Origin: Roseovarius sp.
Lineage (GTDB): Bacteria; Pseudomonadota; Alphaproteobacteria; Rhodobacterales; Rhodobacteraceae
DNA length: 64,000 bases
NCBI RefSeq assembly: GCF_027019125.1
Contig: NZ_JALUXE010000008.1
Location: 166,783 to 230,782, forward strand
Reading direction: 5' to 3'
Below, one piece after another: positions 17,880 to 28,680 of the stretch (position 1 is its first letter; every line of letters begins with the position of its first letter). The notes under the pieces are model-generated. The model did no database searches. It saw only the letters and a program-made list of their open reading frames with translations, and was not told the origin of the DNA. A program made the position numbers and the translations under genes.

Positions 17880-18656
17880 TTACTTGTCGCGGAACTGCGC
17901 CTCGCGCTTTTCGGCAAAGGCGGCCATGCCCTCTTTCTGATCTTCGGTCGCAAAAAGCGAATGGAACACGCGGCGCTCGAACAAGAGCCCCTCGCGCAGT
18001 GTCGTTTCATAAGAGCGGTTGACCGCCTCCTTGGCTGCCATCACGGAAATCTGCGATTTCTCGGCAATCTTCTGCGCCGCCGCCATCGCTTCTTCCATCA
18101 GCTTCTTGGCGGGCACCACGCGGCTCACGAGCCCCGAACGCTCTGCCTCTTCGGCATCCATGAAGCGCCCCGTCAGGTTCATGTCCATCGCCTTGGACTT
18201 ACCCACCAGCCGTGTCAGGCGCTGCGTACCGCCAAGGCCCGCGATCACGCCCAGATTGATTTCCGGCTGGCCGAACTTGGCGGTGTCCGAGCAGATGATG
18301 AAATCGCACATCATCGCAAGCTCGCATCCGCCACCCAACGCATAGCCCGATACGGCGGCGATGATCGGCTTGCGCACCCGGCAGATGGCGGCGCTGTCGG
18401 CGGTAAAGAGGTCCTCGGTGAAGACATCGACAAAGCTCTTCTCGCTCATCATCTTGATATCGGCCCCGGCGGCAAAGGCCTTTTCCGAGCCGGTGAGAAC
18501 GATACAGCGCACTTTCTCGTTCAGTTGCGCCTCTCCCAATGCCTCGGCGAGTTCCGACATCAACTGCGCATTCAGCGCATTGAGCGCGTCGGGGCGGTTG
18601 AGCTTGATGAGGGCGACGTGGTCTTCTATTTCGACGATGATCGTCTCATAGGCCAT
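17880..18656 (-). CDS. Enoyl-CoA hydratase (crotonase family)
   Basis: A 258-residue crotonase, the usual length when started at ATG 18656 ([12 protein letters not shown]); an ATG 15 bases upstream is possible. The oxyanion-hole segment AGADIKMM and both catalytic Glu positions ([11 protein letters not shown] and [17 protein letters not shown]) are intact, so it should hydrate enoyl-CoA in fatty acid beta-oxidation. No other beta-oxidation gene is adjacent. A short promoter gap separates it from mutM, which is transcribed the same way upstream. Confidence 0.92.
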   Translation of the reverse strand: MAYETIIVEIEDHVALIKLNRPDALNALNAQLMSELAEALGEAQLNEKVRCIVLTGSEKAFAAGADIKMMSEKSFVDVFTEDLFTADSAAICRVRKPIIAAVSGYALGGGCELAMMCDFIICSDTAKFGQPEINLGVIAGLGGTQRLTRLVGKSKAMDMNLTGRFMDAEEAERSGLVSRVVPAKKLMEEAMAAAQKIAEKSQISVMAAKEAVNRSYETTLREGLLFERRVFHSLFATEDQKEGMAAFAEKREAQFRDK

Positions 18657-18720
18657 GAAATCAGCTTTCATTTGTTGTCATCAGGGCCGATTCATTACCA
18701 TTGTTGGCCGCGCGTTCAAC

Positions 18721-19572
18721 CTATCTTTGACACTGTGTGCAATAGAAGCTGGATCGCCCGGCCTGTGTGACACGCGCGATATGGCCTTTGCATCCGGCGC
18801 TGCGGCAGGGTTCGCCTTCGCGCCCGTAGACATCAAAACTGTGCTGGAAATAGCCCAACTCCCCGTCAGCCTGTCGAAAATCCCGCAATGAAGACCCGCC
18901 AGCGGTAATCGCATCCGACAAGACTGCGCGGATGATCGGGACAAGAGAGGCGGCACGTTTGCCCGACAGGGTTCCCGCTCGGCGCAAGGGCGAGATGCGC
19001 GCGCGAAAGAGCGCCTCGCAGACATAGATATTCCCGAGACCCGCAACGATTCGCTGATCCAGCAGGGCGGATTTGATCGGCGTGTTGCGGCCTTTGAGAG
19101 CGGCCACAAGATAGGGTTCGTCGAACGTATTTCCCAAAGGCTCGGGCCCCAGCCGGGCGAGCAGGGGGTGCGTCTCCGCGGTCAGGGTGGGCAGCAGGTC
19201 CATTGCCCCAAAGCGCCGCGGGTCGTTGAACGTGATCCGCGCGCCTCCCTCCATATCGAGCACGACATGGTCGTGTTTCTCGGGCGCCGGGTGTTCATGG
19301 ACAAACCGGCCCAAGGGATCGCCCGACACCAGCATGCGGCCCGACATGCCCAGATGAATGAGCAGGCTCTCACCCGATGTCAGATCGGCGAGAATGTATT
19401 TAGAGCGGCGCCGCAGCGCCGTCACCGTCTGACCCGTCAGGCGGGCGGCCATGTCGGGCGGGAAGGGCCAGCGCAGGTCGGGTCGGTTGACAGTGGCGCG
19501 GGCAATGACCTGACCCACCATCACCGGGGTCAGGCCGCGGCGGACTGTCTCAACCTCGGGCAATTCTGGCAT
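18721..19572 (-). CDS. mutM: Formamidopyrimidine-DNA glycosylase (Fpg)
   Basis: A 283-residue base excision repair enzyme removing 8-oxoguanine. The N-terminus PELPEVETV supplies the catalytic Pro2 and Glu3. The helix-two-turns-helix region ([16 protein letters not shown]) and a C-terminal zinc finger C-X4-C-X16-C-X2-C are intact. It diverges from ubiE across an 85-base gap. Confidence 0.97.
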   Translation of the reverse strand: MPELPEVETVRRGLTPVMVGQVIARATVNRPDLRWPFPPDMAARLTGQTVTALRRRSKYILADLTSGESLLIHLGMSGRMLVSGDPLGRFVHEHPAPEKHDHVVLDMEGGARITFNDPRRFGAMDLLPTLTAETHPLLARLGPEPLGNTFDEPYLVAALKGRNTPIKSALLDQRIVAGLGNIYVCEALFRARISPLRRAGTLSGKRAASLVPIIRAVLSDAITAGGSSLRDFRQADGELGYFQHSFDVYGREGEPCRSAGCKGHIARVTQAGRSSFYCTQCQR

Positions 19573-19657
19573 ATCGGACCTCTATGGGCACAAGGGGCGC
19601 ATTGTAACCCTCTGTCATAGCCCTATAAGAAAGGCGAGACACAAGAGCGGCAAGGCC

Positions 19658-20401
19658 ATGAACGAGAAAACCACGCATTTCGGATTTCAGGATATCCCCG
19701 AGTCAGAGAAGGCCGGGCGTGTGCGCGGCGTTTTTGGCAGCGTGGCCAGCAAATACGACGTCATGAATGACGCCATGTCCCTTGGAATTCACCGGATCTG
19801 GAAGGATGCGATGATGGACTGGCTGGCCCCGCGCGCGGGCCAACGCCTGCTTGATGTGGCGGGGGGCACGGGGGATATTTCCTTTCGTTTTCTCAAGCGC
19901 GCCGGCTATGGCCATGCCACCGTCCTTGATCTGACAGAGCCGATGCTGATTGAGGGGCGCAAGCGCGCCGAGGCCGAGAGCATGGCCGACAGTCTCGATT
20001 GGGTGGTGGGCGATGCGATGGCGCTGCCCTTTCCGGATGCAAGTTTCGACGTCTACACCATCAGCTTTGGCATCCGCAACGTGACCCGCCCGCAGGAGGC
20101 GCTGAACGAGGCGTTTCGCGTGCTCAAACCCGGCGGGCGGCTGATGGTGCTCGAATTCAGCCAGATTCCAAATGAGCTGATGCAAAAGGTCTATGATCTC
20201 TACAGCTTCAACATCATCCCGCGCCTGGGGCAGATGATTGCCAATGATCGCGACAGCTATCAGTATCTGGTCGAATCCATCCGCAAGTTTCCCGATCAGG
20301 AGGCATTTCTGGACATGGTCCGCCAAGCCGGATTCGAACAGGCGAAATACCGTAACCTGAGCATGGGCATTGCCTGTCTGCATTCCGGCTGGAAGATCTG
20401 A
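19658..20401 (+). CDS. ubiE: Ubiquinone C-methyltransferase UbiE
   Basis: A 247-residue SAM-dependent methyltransferase. Motif I is [15 protein letters not shown] and the UbiE/COQ5 signatures are [18 protein letters not shown] near residue 29 and a segment with [14 protein letters not shown]. It methylates the benzoquinol ring in ubiquinone synthesis. It lies 3 bases before ubiB, the conserved ubiE-ubiB pairing. Confidence 0.97.
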   Translation: MNEKTTHFGFQDIPESEKAGRVRGVFGSVASKYDVMNDAMSLGIHRIWKDAMMDWLAPRAGQRLLDVAGGTGDISFRFLKRAGYGHATVLDLTEPMLIEGRKRAEAESMADSLDWVVGDAMALPFPDASFDVYTISFGIRNVTRPQEALNEAFRVLKPGGRLMVLEFSQIPNELMQKVYDLYSFNIIPRLGQMIANDRDSYQYLVESIRKFPDQEAFLDMVRQAGFEQAKYRNLSMGIACLHSGWKI

Positions 20402-20404
20402 GCG

Positions 20405-21943
20405 ATGCGCGGCCCGCACAATATCCTGCGCCTCATCCGCACCGGGGCCACGCTGGAGCGGACGGGCGCGATGGGTCTCATCATGGATGCCTTCGAGGCG
20501 CCGCCGCTGGTGCGCGGCACCATGCGGTGTCTTGCCTGGCCGTTTCAGTGGTTGGGGTACAAGGGCGATCCCACGACGCCGCCTGCACCGCGCGCGCTGA
20601 CCGCACTGGGCCCAGCCTATATCAAGTTCGGCCAGATCCTCAGCACGCGCCCTGATCTGGTGGGCGAGGAACTGGCGACGCATCTGCGGGTCTTGCAGGA
20701 CAAGTTGCCGCCCTTTTCGGTCGAGGTGGCCAAGCGCAGTATCGCGCAGGAATTGGGCCATCCGGTCGAAGACATCTTTGACGATTTCAGCCAGCCGGTT
20801 GCCGCCGCCTCGATCGCGCAGGTTCACAAGGCGCGGCTGCGCGAAACGGGCGAGGAGGTGGCTGTCAAAGTGCTGCGTCCGGGCATCGAGCGGGCGTTTC
20901 GCCGCGACATCGACGCCTTTTATTTTGCCGCGCGCATGGTCGAGCTTTTGGCCCCAGGCGCACGGCGTCTGCGCCCCACGGATGTGATTGCCCATTTCGA
21001 GGGCGTGGTAATGGGCGAGCTCGACCTGCGGCTTGAGGCAGCCTCGGCGTCTGAATTCGCGGCCAATACCGCCAAGGATGCCGGGTTTCAGTTGCCACAG
21101 GTGCAATGGACCCTCTCGTCGCGCCGGGTGATGACGATGGCTTGGGCCGATGGGCTGCCGCTCGGGGACAATGCCGCGCTGGATGCCGCAGGCCACGATC
21201 GCGCCGAATTGGGCGAACGGGTTTTGCAGCTCTTCCTCAGCCACGCGCTGCGTGATGGATATTTCCACGCCGATATGCATCAGGGCAATCTCAAGGTCGC
21301 GGCGAATGGCGATATCATCGCCTATGATTTCGGCATCATGGGGCATATCGACGAATACACCCGCCGCGTCTATGCCGAGATCCTTTACGGTTTCATACGG
21401 CGCGATTACCGACGTGTGGCCGAAGTGCATTTCGAGGCGGGTTACGTGCCGGCGGATCGCGATGTCGATGCTTTTGCCCGTGCGCTGCGCGCGGTTGGAG
21501 AGCCGATCTTTGGCATGGACGCCAGCAAGATTTCCATGGGAAGCCTGCTCAGTTATCTCTTCGAGGTCACAGAGCGCTTCGGCATGGAAACGCGTACGGA
21601 ACTGATCCTGTTGCAGCGCACCATGGTCGTTGTAGAAGGCGTGGCCCGTAGCCTCAATCCGCAGATCAATATCTGGCAGGTCGCGAAACCCGTGGTCGAA
21701 GATTACATCAAACAGACCATAGGACCCCGCGCCGCCCTGCGCGATCTGGGGCGCACGGCGATGGTGCTGTCGCGCTACGGGCCACGGTTGCCGGGGCTGG
21801 TCGAGGCGGCACTCATCCGGCAAACCGCAGCGCCGGTGCCGGTCAAGCGGGCGGTCTGGCCAGGGCGCGCGCTATGGGCGGGGCTTGGGGCGCTGGTCGG
21901 GGCGGTTGGTGCGGGGCTCGCGGCATTTCTGGTTGGAATGTGA
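20405..21943 (+). CDS. ubiB: Ubiquinone biosynthesis protein UbiB (atypical kinase/ATPase)
   Basis: A 512-residue ABC1/ADCK-family protein. The diagnostic KxGQ motif is in YIKFGQILSTRPDL near residue 75. The kinase-like core has AVKVLRPG (Lys) and YDFGIMGHID (DFG-like). The C-terminal hydrophobic segment ALWAGLGALVGAVGAGLAAF anchors it in the membrane. It is needed for ubiquinone synthesis, probably by lipid extraction, and forms an operon with ubiE. Confidence 0.96.
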   Translation: MRGPHNILRLIRTGATLERTGAMGLIMDAFEAPPLVRGTMRCLAWPFQWLGYKGDPTTPPAPRALTALGPAYIKFGQILSTRPDLVGEELATHLRVLQDKLPPFSVEVAKRSIAQELGHPVEDIFDDFSQPVAAASIAQVHKARLRETGEEVAVKVLRPGIERAFRRDIDAFYFAARMVELLAPGARRLRPTDVIAHFEGVVMGELDLRLEAASASEFAANTAKDAGFQLPQVQWTLSSRRVMTMAWADGLPLGDNAALDAAGHDRAELGERVLQLFLSHALRDGYFHADMHQGNLKVAANGDIIAYDFGIMGHIDEYTRRVYAEILYGFIRRDYRRVAEVHFEAGYVPADRDVDAFARALRAVGEPIFGMDASKISMGSLLSYLFEVTERFGMETRTELILLQRTMVVVEGVARSLNPQINIWQVAKPVVEDYIKQTIGPRAALRDLGRTAMVLSRYGPRLPGLVEAALIRQTAAPVPVKRAVWPGRALWAGLGALVGAVGAGLAAFLVGM

Positions 21944-22066
21944 CGGATTCTTGCGCACGACAGCGGCAATCACGCCGTCAGCGGAAACTCACATTGCCGT
22001 GTCGCGCCGTGATCGTTATGGTCGCCCGGGAGAAGTTGCAAGGCGCTCGAAACCGGTGAACAGTCG

Positions 22067-24196
22067 ATGACAATCAGATTGCGAAACATCTTGGGCGCAG
22101 CCGCCATTCTGGCGGGGACAACATGGATGTCGGTGGCCTCAGCCAATGAGCTGGTCACGACCCTGACCAACAACTACGGCACGCCCAGTGGATTGATCGA
22201 CATGCCGACCGCCGAAATGGCACCGGATGCGCAATTGTCCACGACCGTTTCCTATTTCGACGGGTTCAGCAAGACCACGCTCAGTTTTCAGGTGGCCCCG
22301 TGGCTGACGGGCAGTTTTCGCTACGCTGGCACGCGGGATCTCACGCCGCAATTCGATACCTTCTACGACCGCAGCTTCGACTTGCGGTTTCGACTGTTCG
22401 AGGAAACCGATTATTCACCCGCCATTGCCGTCGGCCTTCAGGATTTCCTGGGAACCGGGGTTCTTGGCGGGGAATATGTTGTTGCCACCAAATCCGTTGG
22501 CACGCGGCTGCGGTTGACCGCCGGTCTGGGATGGGGGCGGTTCGGATCCAACAATTCGATCGGTGGATTTGGCACCAGAGCGCCGTTCAACTTTGCCGGG
22601 GTCGGCACCGGCGGGGATGTCAGCATCTCGAACTGGTTCAAGGGCGATATCGGCCTGTTTGGTGGCTTCAGCTACGAGGTATCGGACAAGCTGTCCTTTG
22701 CCCTCGAATATTCCTCCGATAGCTACGACACCGAACGACGCGCCGGCATCTTCGAGCAGAGCACCGCGATCAACGCCAGCCTGACCTACCGGATTGCGCA
22801 GGATGCCAGTGTCCGCGCCTTCATTCTGCATGGCGAAGAGATCGGCGTGAACTTCACGATCGGGATCAATCCGCGTGGCATGCCCGTACCGGGCGGTCTC
22901 GAAGCTGCGCCGCTGCCGGTTGCGGTGCGCGATCCCGACGCCGCCCGCGATCTTGGGTGGGCAGACCAGCCAGCCGCGCGTGCACAGGTTGCAAAATCGC
23001 TCGACGAAACGCTGGCTCTGGATGAGATTGACCTGATCCGCCTGCGGCTCGAAGGGCGCGCGGCCTATGTCGGCATCCAGAACGAGACTTACGACCGGAC
23101 CTCTCAGGCGCTCGGCCGTACCGTGCGCGCCATGACCCGCGCACTGCCAGCCTCGGTCGAGGAGTTCCACGTCACGCTCTACACCAAGGGTATCCCGGCG
23201 AGCACGGTCAGTTTCAGCCGAACTGACATCGAGCGTCTGGAACACAAGGCCTCGGATGAGGCGTTGGCGGCGGCAACCTTTCGTGACAGCCTGCGCTTTG
23301 GAAATCTTCCCGAGCCCCTGCCGGGCAAGTTCCCGCGCTACGGTTGGAGCATTTATCCCTTCACGCGGGTCAGCCTCTTTGACCCCGATGAACCGCTGCG
23401 TTTCGACGTGGCGCTGCGCCTGCAGGGGCAGGCGGAATTGGGGCGGGGCTGGATGGCCCGTGCGGCAACATCGGTCAAGTTGTTCGGCAATCTGGATCAG
23501 TCCAACCGGTTCAGCAATTCGCGCATTCCGCGCGTGCGCTCGGATGCCGCGCGATATGCCCAATCCGATGCGCCACGTGTCGACTGGCTGACACTCAGCA
23601 AGTATCAGCGATTTGCACCGGATTACTACGGGCGCATTACCTTTGGATATCTGGAGCAGATGTATGCCGGTGTCTCGACCGAGGTCCTCTGGCGGCCAGT
23701 GGATAGCCGCATCGCCATTGGCGCGGAACTGAACTATGTCCGCCCGCGCGATTTCGATGGCGATTTCGGGCTGCGCGACAGCAACACGCTCAGCGGAACC
23801 ATCCCGGATTTCAACGGACATGCCTCGGTCTACTATGATTTCGGCGGGGGCTATCACGCGCAGGTTGACGCAGGGCGCTATCTGGCAGGCGATTGGGGCG
23901 TGACCATCGGTTTTGACCGAGAGTTCGCCAACGGCTGGAAGGTTGGGGCATTTGCCACCAAGACCGACGTCTCGGCGCAGGATTTCGGCGAAGGGTCCTT
24001 TGACAAGGGCATCCGTATCACCGCCCCGATCTCCTGGCTGTTCGGCAAGCCCACGCAGCAGGCGCCAACCGCCGTGATCCGCCCGCTGACCCGCGACGGT
24101 GGCGCGCGCGTCAATGTGACGGGCCGGCTGTATGAAACCATTCGCAATTCGCACGAGCGTGACACCGTGGCAAGCTGGGGGAAATTCTGGAGATGA
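22067..24196 (+). CDS. yjbH: YjbH-family outer membrane exopolysaccharide protein
   Basis: A 709-residue exported protein. A signal peptide is cleaved near SVASA (about residue 26). The N-terminal half is a beta-barrel-like domain with alternating hydrophobic strands (YFDGFSKTTLSFQVAPWLTGSFRYAG), and a second barrel-like half follows, as in YjbH/GfcD. The enteric homologues act with YjbE/F/G in exopolysaccharide secretion. Here only the YjbF-type lipoprotein follows, overlapping by 4 bases. Localisation to the outer membrane is inferred from the family. Confidence 0.9.
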   Translation: MTIRLRNILGAAAILAGTTWMSVASANELVTTLTNNYGTPSGLIDMPTAEMAPDAQLSTTVSYFDGFSKTTLSFQVAPWLTGSFRYAGTRDLTPQFDTFYDRSFDLRFRLFEETDYSPAIAVGLQDFLGTGVLGGEYVVATKSVGTRLRLTAGLGWGRFGSNNSIGGFGTRAPFNFAGVGTGGDVSISNWFKGDIGLFGGFSYEVSDKLSFALEYSSDSYDTERRAGIFEQSTAINASLTYRIAQDASVRAFILHGEEIGVNFTIGINPRGMPVPGGLEAAPLPVAVRDPDAARDLGWADQPAARAQVAKSLDETLALDEIDLIRLRLEGRAAYVGIQNETYDRTSQALGRTVRAMTRALPASVEEFHVTLYTKGIPASTVSFSRTDIERLEHKASDEALAAATFRDSLRFGNLPEPLPGKFPRYGWSIYPFTRVSLFDPDEPLRFDVALRLQGQAELGRGWMARAATSVKLFGNLDQSNRFSNSRIPRVRSDAARYAQSDAPRVDWLTLSKYQRFAPDYYGRITFGYLEQMYAGVSTEVLWRPVDSRIAIGAELNYVRPRDFDGDFGLRDSNTLSGTIPDFNGHASVYYDFGGGYHAQVDAGRYLAGDWGVTIGFDREFANGWKVGAFATKTDVSAQDFGEGSFDKGIRITAPISWLFGKPTQQAPTAVIRPLTRDGGARVNVTGRLYETIRNSHERDTVASWGKFWR

Positions 24197-24876
24197 TCGC
24201 TGCGTCCCTGCCTCGGCTTAGCCTTCTGGTTTGCGCCATGATTCTGGCCGCCTGTTCGAACCAGCGCAGCTCGGAGAATGTCTTCACCGTCACCAAGAGA
24301 GTGATCGAGCAACGCCGGGTCAAGCCTGTGGCCCCTGATCCGCAAGTGGTGCAAGCGGTGGCCGTTGATGCGCTCAATAACACGACGGGCCCCGTGCTGC
24401 TCTACCAGTTGGAGGATCGCAAGGCGGTCGCCATCCTTCGACCGATTGCCCAGAATGGCGCCTATCAAACCTGGGCCTCCTATGGCAGTTCCGAGAGGCT
24501 GAGCGCCACGACGCTGAACGGTGTGCTGGTCTCGACACGCGGTCTTGGCAATGACCTCATGTCGTCCCGGGTCGAGCCGCTTCTTGAGGTCGTCGCGCGC
24601 CGCGAGGATGGGGTGGCTACAATCCAGCAACGCTATCTCGATGGCGAGAACCAGATCGTGAACTTGAAATCCGACTGCAAGATCACGCGCGGCGAGAGCG
24701 AAACGCTGGCCAGCGTCAGTGGATCGGTGCCAGCGGTGCGGATGACGGCGGAATGCTGGCAGGCCGACCGCAGCGTCGAGAATTTCTACCTGGTCGATGC
24801 AAATGGTGTTGTGGTCCAATCCCGACATTGGGCGGGACCGACGATGGGCTATAGCACCATTCAGCGCCTGCGCTGA
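24193..24876 (+). CDS. yjbF: YjbF-family lipoprotein
   Basis: A 227-residue lipoprotein of the YjbF/GfcB family. The lipobox LAAC has its Cys at residue 21. The mature part shows the family's repeated beta segments (TWASYGSSERLSATTLNGVLVSTRGLGNDLMS). It is the expected partner of YjbH and is translationally coupled to it by an ATGA overlap. It converges on a DUF1810 gene with a 4-base gap and no visible terminator between. Confidence 0.9.
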   Translation: MIAASLPRLSLLVCAMILAACSNQRSSENVFTVTKRVIEQRRVKPVAPDPQVVQAVAVDALNNTTGPVLLYQLEDRKAVAILRPIAQNGAYQTWASYGSSERLSATTLNGVLVSTRGLGNDLMSSRVEPLLEVVARREDGVATIQQRYLDGENQIVNLKSDCKITRGESETLASVSGSVPAVRMTAECWQADRSVENFYLVDANGVVVQSRHWAGPTMGYSTIQRLR

Positions 24877-24880
24877 CCGC

Positions 24881-25363
24881 TCAGGCCGCGCCATCCGCGG
24901 ACTTGGCCGCGTTGGGATTAATGAAATACTCGTCATCTGTCGGCAGCGCCCGCCGCCCCGCCAGATAATCCAGCGTGGTTTCGCAGCGAAACCCGCCGAA
25001 ATAACGCGCGAGCACATGCTCAAAGACCTCCGGGCCGCCGGCTTCGGCAAAGAGCGTTGCGCAAGACTGGAGCTTGAGCGCGTCGATTGGCCCCAAAACC
25101 CTTTCGGCCGAAATATTCTCAAGGGCCAGCATCGCCGCGCAGGTTTCGATCAGGCGCGGCCCAAGCACGGGATGCGCCAGATAAGCCCGCGCATGATCCA
25201 GATCGTCAATGGCAAAGGATTTCGCGAACTCAGAGCGCCCCAAACCCTTGACCTGAGGCAGAACGAACCACGCCCAATGCTGGCGCTTCTCGCGGTTGCG
25301 AATTTCGTTCAACGGCAGCGGCCAAATTCTGTCTTGTGCCGCGACGAAACGCTCCAAATTCAT
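24881..25363 (-). CDS. DUF1810 family protein
   Basis: A 160-residue cytoplasmic protein matching DUF1810. Its conserved blocks are FVAAQDRIW, HWAWFVLPQVKGLG, YLAHPVLGPRL and GPIDALKLQSCATLFAEA. No biochemical function is established for the family. It lies just downstream of hutU on the same strand (29-base gap) and may be read with the hut operon, but nothing suggests a part in histidine breakdown. Confidence 0.85.
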   Translation of the reverse strand: MNLERFVAAQDRIWPLPLNEIRNREKRQHWAWFVLPQVKGLGRSEFAKSFAIDDLDHARAYLAHPVLGPRLIETCAAMLALENISAERVLGPIDALKLQSCATLFAEAGGPEVFEHVLARYFGGFRCETTLDYLAGRRALPTDDEYFINPNAAKSADGAA

Positions 25364-25392
25364 GGCGTCACCCTTTGTTGGTCAATTCCGGA

Positions 25393-27060
25393 TCATGTCA
25401 AAATGCCCGGAAGGTTTAACCCATGTTCGCGCGCGCAATCCAGCGCAATCTCATATCCCGCATCGGCATGGCGCATCACGCCGGTTGCCGGATCGTTCCA
25501 GAGCACCCGCGCCAATCGCTGATCCGCCTCTTCGCTGCCGTCGCAACAGATCACCATGCCGGAATGCTGGCTGAACCCCATGCCAACACCGCCGCCATGG
25601 TGCAGGCTGACCCACGTGGCCCCCGAAGCGCAGTTGAGCAGCGCGTTGAGCAAGGGCCAGTCGCTGACCGCGTCCGAGCCATCGCGCATCGCCTCGGTCT
25701 CGCGGTTGGGGCTGGCGACCGATCCGCTGTCAAGGTGATCGCGGCCAATCACCACCGGTGCGCTCAACTCGCCGGTGCGCACCATCTCGTTAAACGCCAG
25801 CCCCAGCTTGTGCCGCAGCCCGAGGCCAACCCAGCAAATGCGCGCAGGCAGCCCCTGAAACGCGATCCGCTCGCGTGCCATATCTAGCCAGTTGTGCAGA
25901 TGCGGATCGTCGATCAATTCCTTCACCTTGGCGTCGGTCTTGTAGATATCCTCGGGATCACCGCTCAGGGCGCACCACCGAAACGGCCCGATCCCCCGGC
26001 AAAAGAGCGGGCGGATATAGGCAGGCACAAAGCCGGGAAAGGCAAAGGCATCCCGCAACCCTTCATCGAGCGCGACCTGCCGGATGTTGTTGCCATAGTC
26101 GAGCGTGGGCACGCCCGCGTTCCAGAAATCGACCATTGCCTGCACCTGCACCCGCATCGAGGCGCGGGCGGCCCGTTCCACCGCCTTGGGGTCGGTCTCT
26201 TGCGCTTCGCGCCATTGGGCCACGGTCCAGCCTTGGGGCAGATAGCCATGCACAGGGTCATGGGCAGAGGTCTGATCCGTCACGATATCGGGGCGCACCC
26301 CGCGCCGGACGAGTTCGGGAAACACATCCGCCGCATTGCCGATCAACGCCACGCTCTTGGCCTGACCCGCCTTGCTCCAGCGGTCGATCATGGCAAGCGC
26401 TTCGTCCAGATCATGGGTGATTTCGTCGACATAGCGTGTGCGCTTGCGAAATTCGGCGCGACTCTCGTCACATTCCACCGCCAGACAGCAGGCCCCCGCC
26501 ATCACCGCCGCCAGCGGTTGCGCGCCGCCCATGCCGCCCAGACCCCCGGTCAGGATCCAGCGCCCTTTCAGATTGCCGCCGTAGTGCTGCCGCCCGGCTT
26601 CTACAAAGGTTTCATAGGTGCCCTGCACGATCCCTTGCGTGCCGATATAGATCCACGACCCCGCCGTCATCTGGCCATACATCATCAAGCCCTTTTTATC
26701 GAGTTCGCTGAAGTGGTCCCAGGTGGCCCAATGCGGCACGAGGTTGCTGTTGGCGATCAGGACGCGGGGCGCATCCCTGTGGGTGCGGAACACACCCACG
26801 GGCTTGCCGGATTGCACCAGCAGCGTCTCGTCCTCTTCGAGGGTGCGCAGTGCCGCGACGATGCGGTCGAAATCCTGCCAGGTGCGCGCCGCCCGCCCGA
26901 TGCCGCCATATACGACGAGTTCATGGGGATTCTCGGCGACATCGGGATGCAGGTTGTTCATCAGCATGCGCAGCGGCGCTTCGGTCAGCCAGCTCTTGGC
27001 GCTGAGATTCGTGCCGGTCGCGGGATGAATGTCGCGGATGTTATGGCGCGGGTTGGTCAT
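25393..27060 (-). CDS. hutU: Urocanate hydratase HutU
   Basis: A 555-residue NAD+-dependent urocanase of usual length, converting urocanate to imidazolonepropionate. Highly conserved segments include [13 protein letters not shown] near residue 175, TDQTSAHDP and the Cys-containing [16 protein letters not shown] strong GAGGAG lies 6 bases before the start. It is the third gene of a hutI-hutH-hutU operon. Confidence 0.98.
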   Translation of the reverse strand: MTNPRHNIRDIHPATGTNLSAKSWLTEAPLRMLMNNLHPDVAENPHELVVYGGIGRAARTWQDFDRIVAALRTLEEDETLLVQSGKPVGVFRTHRDAPRVLIANSNLVPHWATWDHFSELDKKGLMMYGQMTAGSWIYIGTQGIVQGTYETFVEAGRQHYGGNLKGRWILTGGLGGMGGAQPLAAVMAGACCLAVECDESRAEFRKRTRYVDEITHDLDEALAMIDRWSKAGQAKSVALIGNAADVFPELVRRGVRPDIVTDQTSAHDPVHGYLPQGWTVAQWREAQETDPKAVERAARASMRVQVQAMVDFWNAGVPTLDYGNNIRQVALDEGLRDAFAFPGFVPAYIRPLFCRGIGPFRWCALSGDPEDIYKTDAKVKELIDDPHLHNWLDMARERIAFQGLPARICWVGLGLRHKLGLAFNEMVRTGELSAPVVIGRDHLDSGSVASPNRETEAMRDGSDAVSDWPLLNALLNCASGATWVSLHHGGGVGMGFSQHSGMVICCDGSEEADQRLARVLWNDPATGVMRHADAGYEIALDCAREHGLNLPGILT

Positions 27061-27111
27061 GGGTGGCTCCTCGGAAAATGTTTTCGGGGCTGGCGTTCTG
27101 GGCGGATGCGT

Positions 27112-28680
27112 TCAGAGGGGGCGATGCCCCGCCCCACCTGCGAGCAAGAGGTCAAGGCCGCTGGCTGCCACCAACTCTCCTGTGCGCACCATTTCGGCGG
27201 CGGCGTTCAGATCGGGGGCAAGGTAGCGGTCACTGGTCAAGGGCGGGATGTCGGCGCGAAGGCGGGTAATGACCGCTTGCAGGGCGGCACTCGTTTGCAA
27301 CGGCGCGCGAAAGGCAATCCCTTGCGCGGCACAGATGGCCTCTACCCCCAGAATCACGTTCAGGTTGGTATTCATCCGCCGCAACCGTCGCGCCGCATGC
27401 GCGGCCATGCTCACGTGATCCTCCTGATTGGCCGAGGTGGGGGTGGAATCCGTGCTGCAAGGATTGGCCAGATGCTTGTTCTCGCTCATAAGCGCGGCGG
27501 TCGTCACCTCCGCGATCATCAGCCCGGAATTCAGCCCCGGCTCCGGGGTCAGGAATGGCGGCAGGTCAAAGCTCAACGTCGGGTCGACCATCAGCGCCAC
27601 GCGCCGTTGCGCGATTGCGCCAATCTCCGAAATCGCCATGGCAATCTGATCTGCGGCAAAGCCTACGGGTTCCGCATGGAAATTGCCACCTGACACGATC
27701 ATGCCGCCGTCGGGATGATCCGCGTCCACCAGCACAAGCGGATTGTCGGTCACGGCATTGGCCTCGATCTCCAGAACCTCGCCCGCGTGACGCAAGAGAT
27801 CGACCGCAGCCCCCGACACCTGCGCCTGACAGCGGATGCAATAAGGATCCTGCACACGGCTGTCGCCCTCGCGGTGGCTCTCGCGGATTTCACTTCCCTG
27901 CATCAAGGCCGCCTGAGCGCGTGCCACGTCGATCTGACCGGGGTGACCGCGCAACTGGTGGATTGCGGGCACCAGCGGCGCGGTGGAGCCCATGATCGCA
28001 TCGGTCGAGAGCGCCGCCGTGACAACGCAGCTTTGTGCATTGCGCCACGCCTCCCACAGGCCCGTGAGCGCGCAGGCGGTCGAGAACTGCGTGCCGTTGA
28101 TCAGCGCCAGCCCTTCCTTGGGGCCTAGGGTGATGGGGGCAAGACCCTGCCGCGCGAGCGCGGCGGCACCGGGCAGGCGTGCGCCGTCCACCCAGGCCTC
28201 GCCGGCGCCGATCATCACCGCCGCCATATGGGCCAGCGGAGCCAGATCGCCCGAAGCCCCGACCGATCCCTGATCCGGCACCAGCGGTGTGACGCCCCGC
28301 TCCAGCATCGCCTCGATCAGGGTGATCGTGGACCAGGCCACGCCCGAGGCCCCACGCCCAAGGCTCAGCAATTTGAGTACCATCATCAGCCGGGTTGTGG
28401 ACACATTGAGCGCATCGCCCACGCCGCAGCAATGCGACAGGATCAGATTGCGTTGCAACTCGGCGGTCTTTTCCGGCGCGATCTTTACGCTGGCCAGTTT
28501 GCCAAAGCCGGTGTTCACACCATACACTGCCGTATGTCCTGCGGCCGCCTTTGCGACAAGCGCATGCGCGGCCTCGACCGCAGGCTGCACATTTCGGTCG
28601 AGGGTGGCGGGCAAGGCCTCTCGCCAGATTGTTTCCAATGTCGCCAGTTGCACCTTGCCGGGAACCAATGTGACGGTCAT
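27112..28680 (-). CDS. hutH: Histidine ammonia-lyase HutH
   Basis: A 522-residue lyase converting histidine to urocanate. The prosthetic MIO group forms from Ala142-Ser143-Gly144 in [16 protein letters not shown]. Tyr of [12 protein letters not shown] near residue 53 is catalytic. The start codon overlaps the hutI stop (ATGA). A 51-base gap separates it from hutU. Confidence 0.98.
   Translation of the reverse strand: MTVTLVPGKVQLATLETIWREALPATLDRNVQPAVEAAHALVAKAAAGHTAVYGVNTGFGKLASVKIAPEKTAELQRNLILSHCCGVGDALNVSTTRLMMVLKLLSLGRGASGVAWSTITLIEAMLERGVTPLVPDQGSVGASGDLAPLAHMAAVMIGAGEAWVDGARLPGAAALARQGLAPITLGPKEGLALINGTQFSTACALTGLWEAWRNAQSCVVTAALSTDAIMGSTAPLVPAIHQLRGHPGQIDVARAQAALMQGSEIRESHREGDSRVQDPYCIRCQAQVSGAAVDLLRHAGEVLEIEANAVTDNPLVLVDADHPDGGMIVSGGNFHAEPVGFAADQIAMAISEIGAIAQRRVALMVDPTLSFDLPPFLTPEPGLNSGLMIAEVTTAALMSENKHLANPCSTDSTPTSANQEDHVSMAAHAARRLRRMNTNLNVILGVEAICAAQGIAFRAPLQTSAALQAVITRLRADIPPLTSDRYLAPDLNAAAEMVRTGELVAASGLDLLLAGGAGHRPL

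Noticed and set aside
19703..21823. 706-codon antisense frame opposite ubiE-ubiB
   Set aside because: Covers two well-supported genes on the plus strand and has no start context or recognisable domain.
22415..24154. 579-codon antisense frame opposite yjbH
   Set aside because: Composition typical of a third-position GC shadow; yjbH with signal peptide explains the region.
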